From Lojkania enalia (lineage: Eukaryota > Ascomycota > Dothideomycetes > Pleosporales), in NCBI GenBank assembly GCA_010094045.1, contig ML986584.1, positions 248,001 through 312,000 of the forward strand: DNA of 64,000 nt, given 5' to 3'. Every line of letters begins with the position of its first letter. Position 1 is the stretch's first letter. This document shows, in pieces, positions 61,789 to 64,000 of the stretch. The notes under the pieces were generated by a model. That model did not search any database. It worked only from the letters and a program-made list of their open reading frames with translations, and was not told the origin of the DNA. A program made the translations under genes and the position numbers.

Positions 61789-61997
61789 TATAAAGCTTTT
61801 TATAGAACAATTTTTTTATATTATTATACCTTATATAAAAGAATATAGAAAAACTACTAAACTATTTATAAGAGAGTATATAACTATATATAAATAAGAA
61901 AAGAGGTAAAATTAAAAGTAAAATAAGATAAGTAAAAAGTTTTAAAATAAGATTATATATAAAACTTATTATAGAATAATTTCTTTATATTATTATA
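61789..61997 (-). repeat. Two reversed fragments of the Gypsy 1 LTR family
   Basis: 61789-61828 is the reverse complement of about the first 40 bases of the 279-bp LTR; 61829-61997 is the reverse complement of about the first 165 bases. Each ends with the LTR start (TATAATAATATAAA read in reverse). They are followed by a 42-base piece of a family 2 TIR (61998-62039). Confidence 0.75.
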
Positions 61998-62039
61998 TAG
62001 ACTATTTACTTATATAAGCTACTTACTTATAAGGTATAT
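61998..62039. repeat. Orphan TIR fragment of pogo family 2
   Basis: 42 bases matching the right end of family 2 copies, next to LTR fragments, with no matching partner end found in the window. Confidence 0.65.
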
Positions 62040-63120
62040 TAATAGTCTTATATATTAGAATTTTAAAATTATTTATAACTTCTATTATTAATTTTAATAG
62101 TAGATTAATTTTTAAACTATATTATTTTATAAATATAATATTAAAGAGATTTAGTTATATATTTAGGTTAATTAAATAATTATTTTTAATTAAATCTTCT
62201 ACTATTATTTTAACTATAAATAATTTTATAAAAGTTTAAAAAAATAATTTATATAATTTTTCTAACTTTTTACTCTTTTTAAAAAGTTTAATATAGGTTA
62301 GAAAAAAGAAGTTTAATTTTTTTAATTTTTACCTTTTTTTAACTTCTATTTAGAAATTTTTTTAAACTTTTCTTTCTTTTAAAAATAGTTAGAAAATTTA
62401 TAACCCTTTTCTTTATATATTTAATATATAATAGAAAGCTACTTTAAATAAATATTATCTTTTCTAAACCTTTTTAAAAATTTCTAACTTTTTTTAGTTT
62501 TTTTTAGAGTATTATTATTCTCTTTTAAAATATTAGATTTTTATCTTTTATAATAATTTATATTATACTTCTTTTACTTTTTATAAAATTTTTAGTAATA
62601 TATTATAAATACTCTTATAGAAAATCCTATACTAGACCTAATTAAGATCTAGAACTCTATATAGCTAGAAGAATAAGATTAATATAAGATATATAATATA
62701 TTTAGTAGTTTAATTAATTAAGTAATTAAGTATACTTAGTTACTTAGTTAACTAAGTAAGAAGAAATAATAAAGGAACTAAATTATATTTAATAACCTTA
62801 TAATTCTAATTTTTATAGCTTTTTATAGTTAACTTAAATATCCTTTATATACTCTACTTATATACTTCTATTATAAGCCTATAAGAATAATCTTTTATAA
62901 TATATAATTATTTATAATTATTACTTTATCCTATATTTAGTTAATTAAAGGCGATTATACTTTAACTACCTTTATAAAACTAGAAGAAGTAAAACTAACG
63001 TAATCTACTACTAAGTTATATATACTACCAAGTTATATACGCTCTACTAATTTCTCTATTACCCTATTATTTTTTATAATATCTCTACAACTACACTTTA
63101 TTATATATTTATCTAAAGCT
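62040..63120. other. Extremely AT-rich DNA without recognised content
   Basis: About 1.1 kb of A/T runs with few G or C. No motif of a transposase or reverse transcriptase could be followed. Probably an old RIPed repeat whose relatives are not in the window. Confidence 0.4.
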
Positions 63121-64000
63121 AATATTAATATAGTAATAGAAGCTATCGATTTAGGCTAATTTAAGTTAAATTAGTTTACTATAGACTCGTATAACGTTAA
63201 CGTAAAAACCCTCCTCAACTATTATAATAGAATCCTCTACCGGGCCGATTGCACCCCTAATTATAAGAACCTTACTAATCTAGAAGAGAAGGCTATTATT
63301 AAATATATACTTAACGTAGATACGCGTAGATTTTAACTTAATCTTAATATATTATAAGATATAACTAATAAACTACTTCTTAACCGCGGTTAGTAACGTA
63401 TTAGTAAAAATTAGCCTAACTACTTCGTCTTATATATTCTAGAATTTAAGTTACGCGTTAATCGATAATACAACTATTAAAGAGCTCTAAATAAAGATTC
63501 TAAAGTTATTTAGGGCTGGTTCCGCCTTATATATAATACTAAGGCTAAGTATAGTATCCTTAATAAAGACACGTACAATTTTAATAAAACTAGCTTCTAA
63601 ATAGGTAAAATTAGCCTAAAAATAGTTATTACTAGTACTAAGAAGTAATAAGTACCTAAATCTATTTAGCTAGATAATACTAAGTAGGTAACAGTAATTA
63701 TAGTAGTAAATACGCGTGGCTAGCTAATTCTACTATTTATTATCCTTAAGAAAGCGTAATAATATAATACCTAGTATTAATTAATTATAGATAGGCCTTA
63801 GTAGGTTTTATCTATTAGTAAGAAGGGCTGGACGTCTATTAAATATAGGTTTAAGTAGTTTAAGTACTTTAATAAGCATACTAAAGCTAGTACTACTAGT
63901 ACCTACTAATTACTTATTATAGATAGCTATAATAGCTATAATTCTATTAAATTTTATAATTATTTTAAAGAACATAATATTATTATACTTTATATACCTC
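63121..64000 (+). mobile_element. Pogo/Fot1-like family 3 transposase relic, cut by the window edge
   Basis: One plus-strand frame can be followed from about 63121 to the end with scattered TAA/TAG. It has the psq/CENP-B-type N-terminus (NLTNLEEKAIIKYILNVD), a GWFRL stretch, YNFNKTSF (from a YNFDETGF-type motif, the first catalytic Asp lost), the KGWT stretch and LLIIDSYNSYNS (from LLIIDGHxSHxS), which keeps the second catalytic Asp. It is less mutated than families 1 and 2 and clearly different from them. The right end lies outside. Confidence 0.8.

Noticed and set aside
40450..64000. AT-rich repeat block as a centromere
   Set aside because: Composition and nested elements would fit, but nothing specific to a centromere can be seen; the presence of CENP-W 36 kb away is irrelevant because its gene need not be near one.
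1..64000. CRISPR arrays, bacterial operons, tRNA or rRNA genes
   Set aside because: The DNA is eukaryotic nuclear; no regular spacer arrays and no convincing tRNA or rRNA sequence was found by eye. A covariance-model scan would be needed to exclude tRNAs fully.

Overview
This is a window of nuclear DNA from a filamentous ascomycete (Pezizomycotina). The genes are short, have introns of 45-206 bases (mostly 45-80) with fungal splice sites, and encode fungal-type housekeeping proteins. About 55% of the window is extremely AT-rich DNA made of retroelements and pogo-type transposons in which nearly every C of CA (and G of TG) has become T (or A). That is the mark of repeat-induced point mutation (RIP). 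The layout alternates normal and AT-rich blocks, as described for two-compartment genomes such as some Dothideomycetes. The species cannot be fixed from the sequence alone.

Region 1 (1-17,998) is a dense, normal-GC gene block. In order it holds: RNA polymerase III subunit RPC82 (-, cut by the window edge), cytochrome bc1 core protein QCR2 (+), the histone-fold kinetochore protein CENP-W (+), the NatC subunit MAK10/NAA35 (-), ATP synthase epsilon ATP15 (-), proteasome alpha subunit PRE5/PSMA1 (-), VPS55 (+), VPS68 (-), ribosome assembly factor LOC1 (+), an EMB8/YMR210W-type alpha/beta hydrolase (-) and the cohesin loader MAU2/SCC4 (+). Exon structures were rebuilt by hand; every model closes in frame. 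VPS55 and VPS68, whose products form one endosomal complex, lie tail to tail.

Region 2 (17,999-30,588) is a minus-strand Copia element with 171-bp LTRs and a 5-bp target duplication. A 7.2-kb plus-strand Gypsy element with a chromodomain is inserted in it (279-bp LTRs, 5-bp duplication). Both are destroyed by RIP, but the outermost ~200 bases are almost untouched.

Region 3 (30,589-40,206) is a gene-poor island. It holds a RIP-scarred F-box-like pseudogene, a 225-bp inverted duplication of part of it, an unrecognised four-segment membrane protein, an acyl-CoA dehydrogenase and a small proline-rich membrane protein.

Region 4 (40,207-64,000) is a deep nest of transposons: two related pogo/Fot1-like families (1,872 and 1,854 bp), two Gypsy elements, LTR scraps and, at the right edge, part of a third pogo-like transposase. 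Target duplications and unit lengths that agree to the base let the order of insertion be read. I found no clearly new molecular system. The strongest leads are the nest itself, the 17-bp double motif shared by the TIRs of the two pogo families, the VPS55-VPS68 pair and the damaged island genes.
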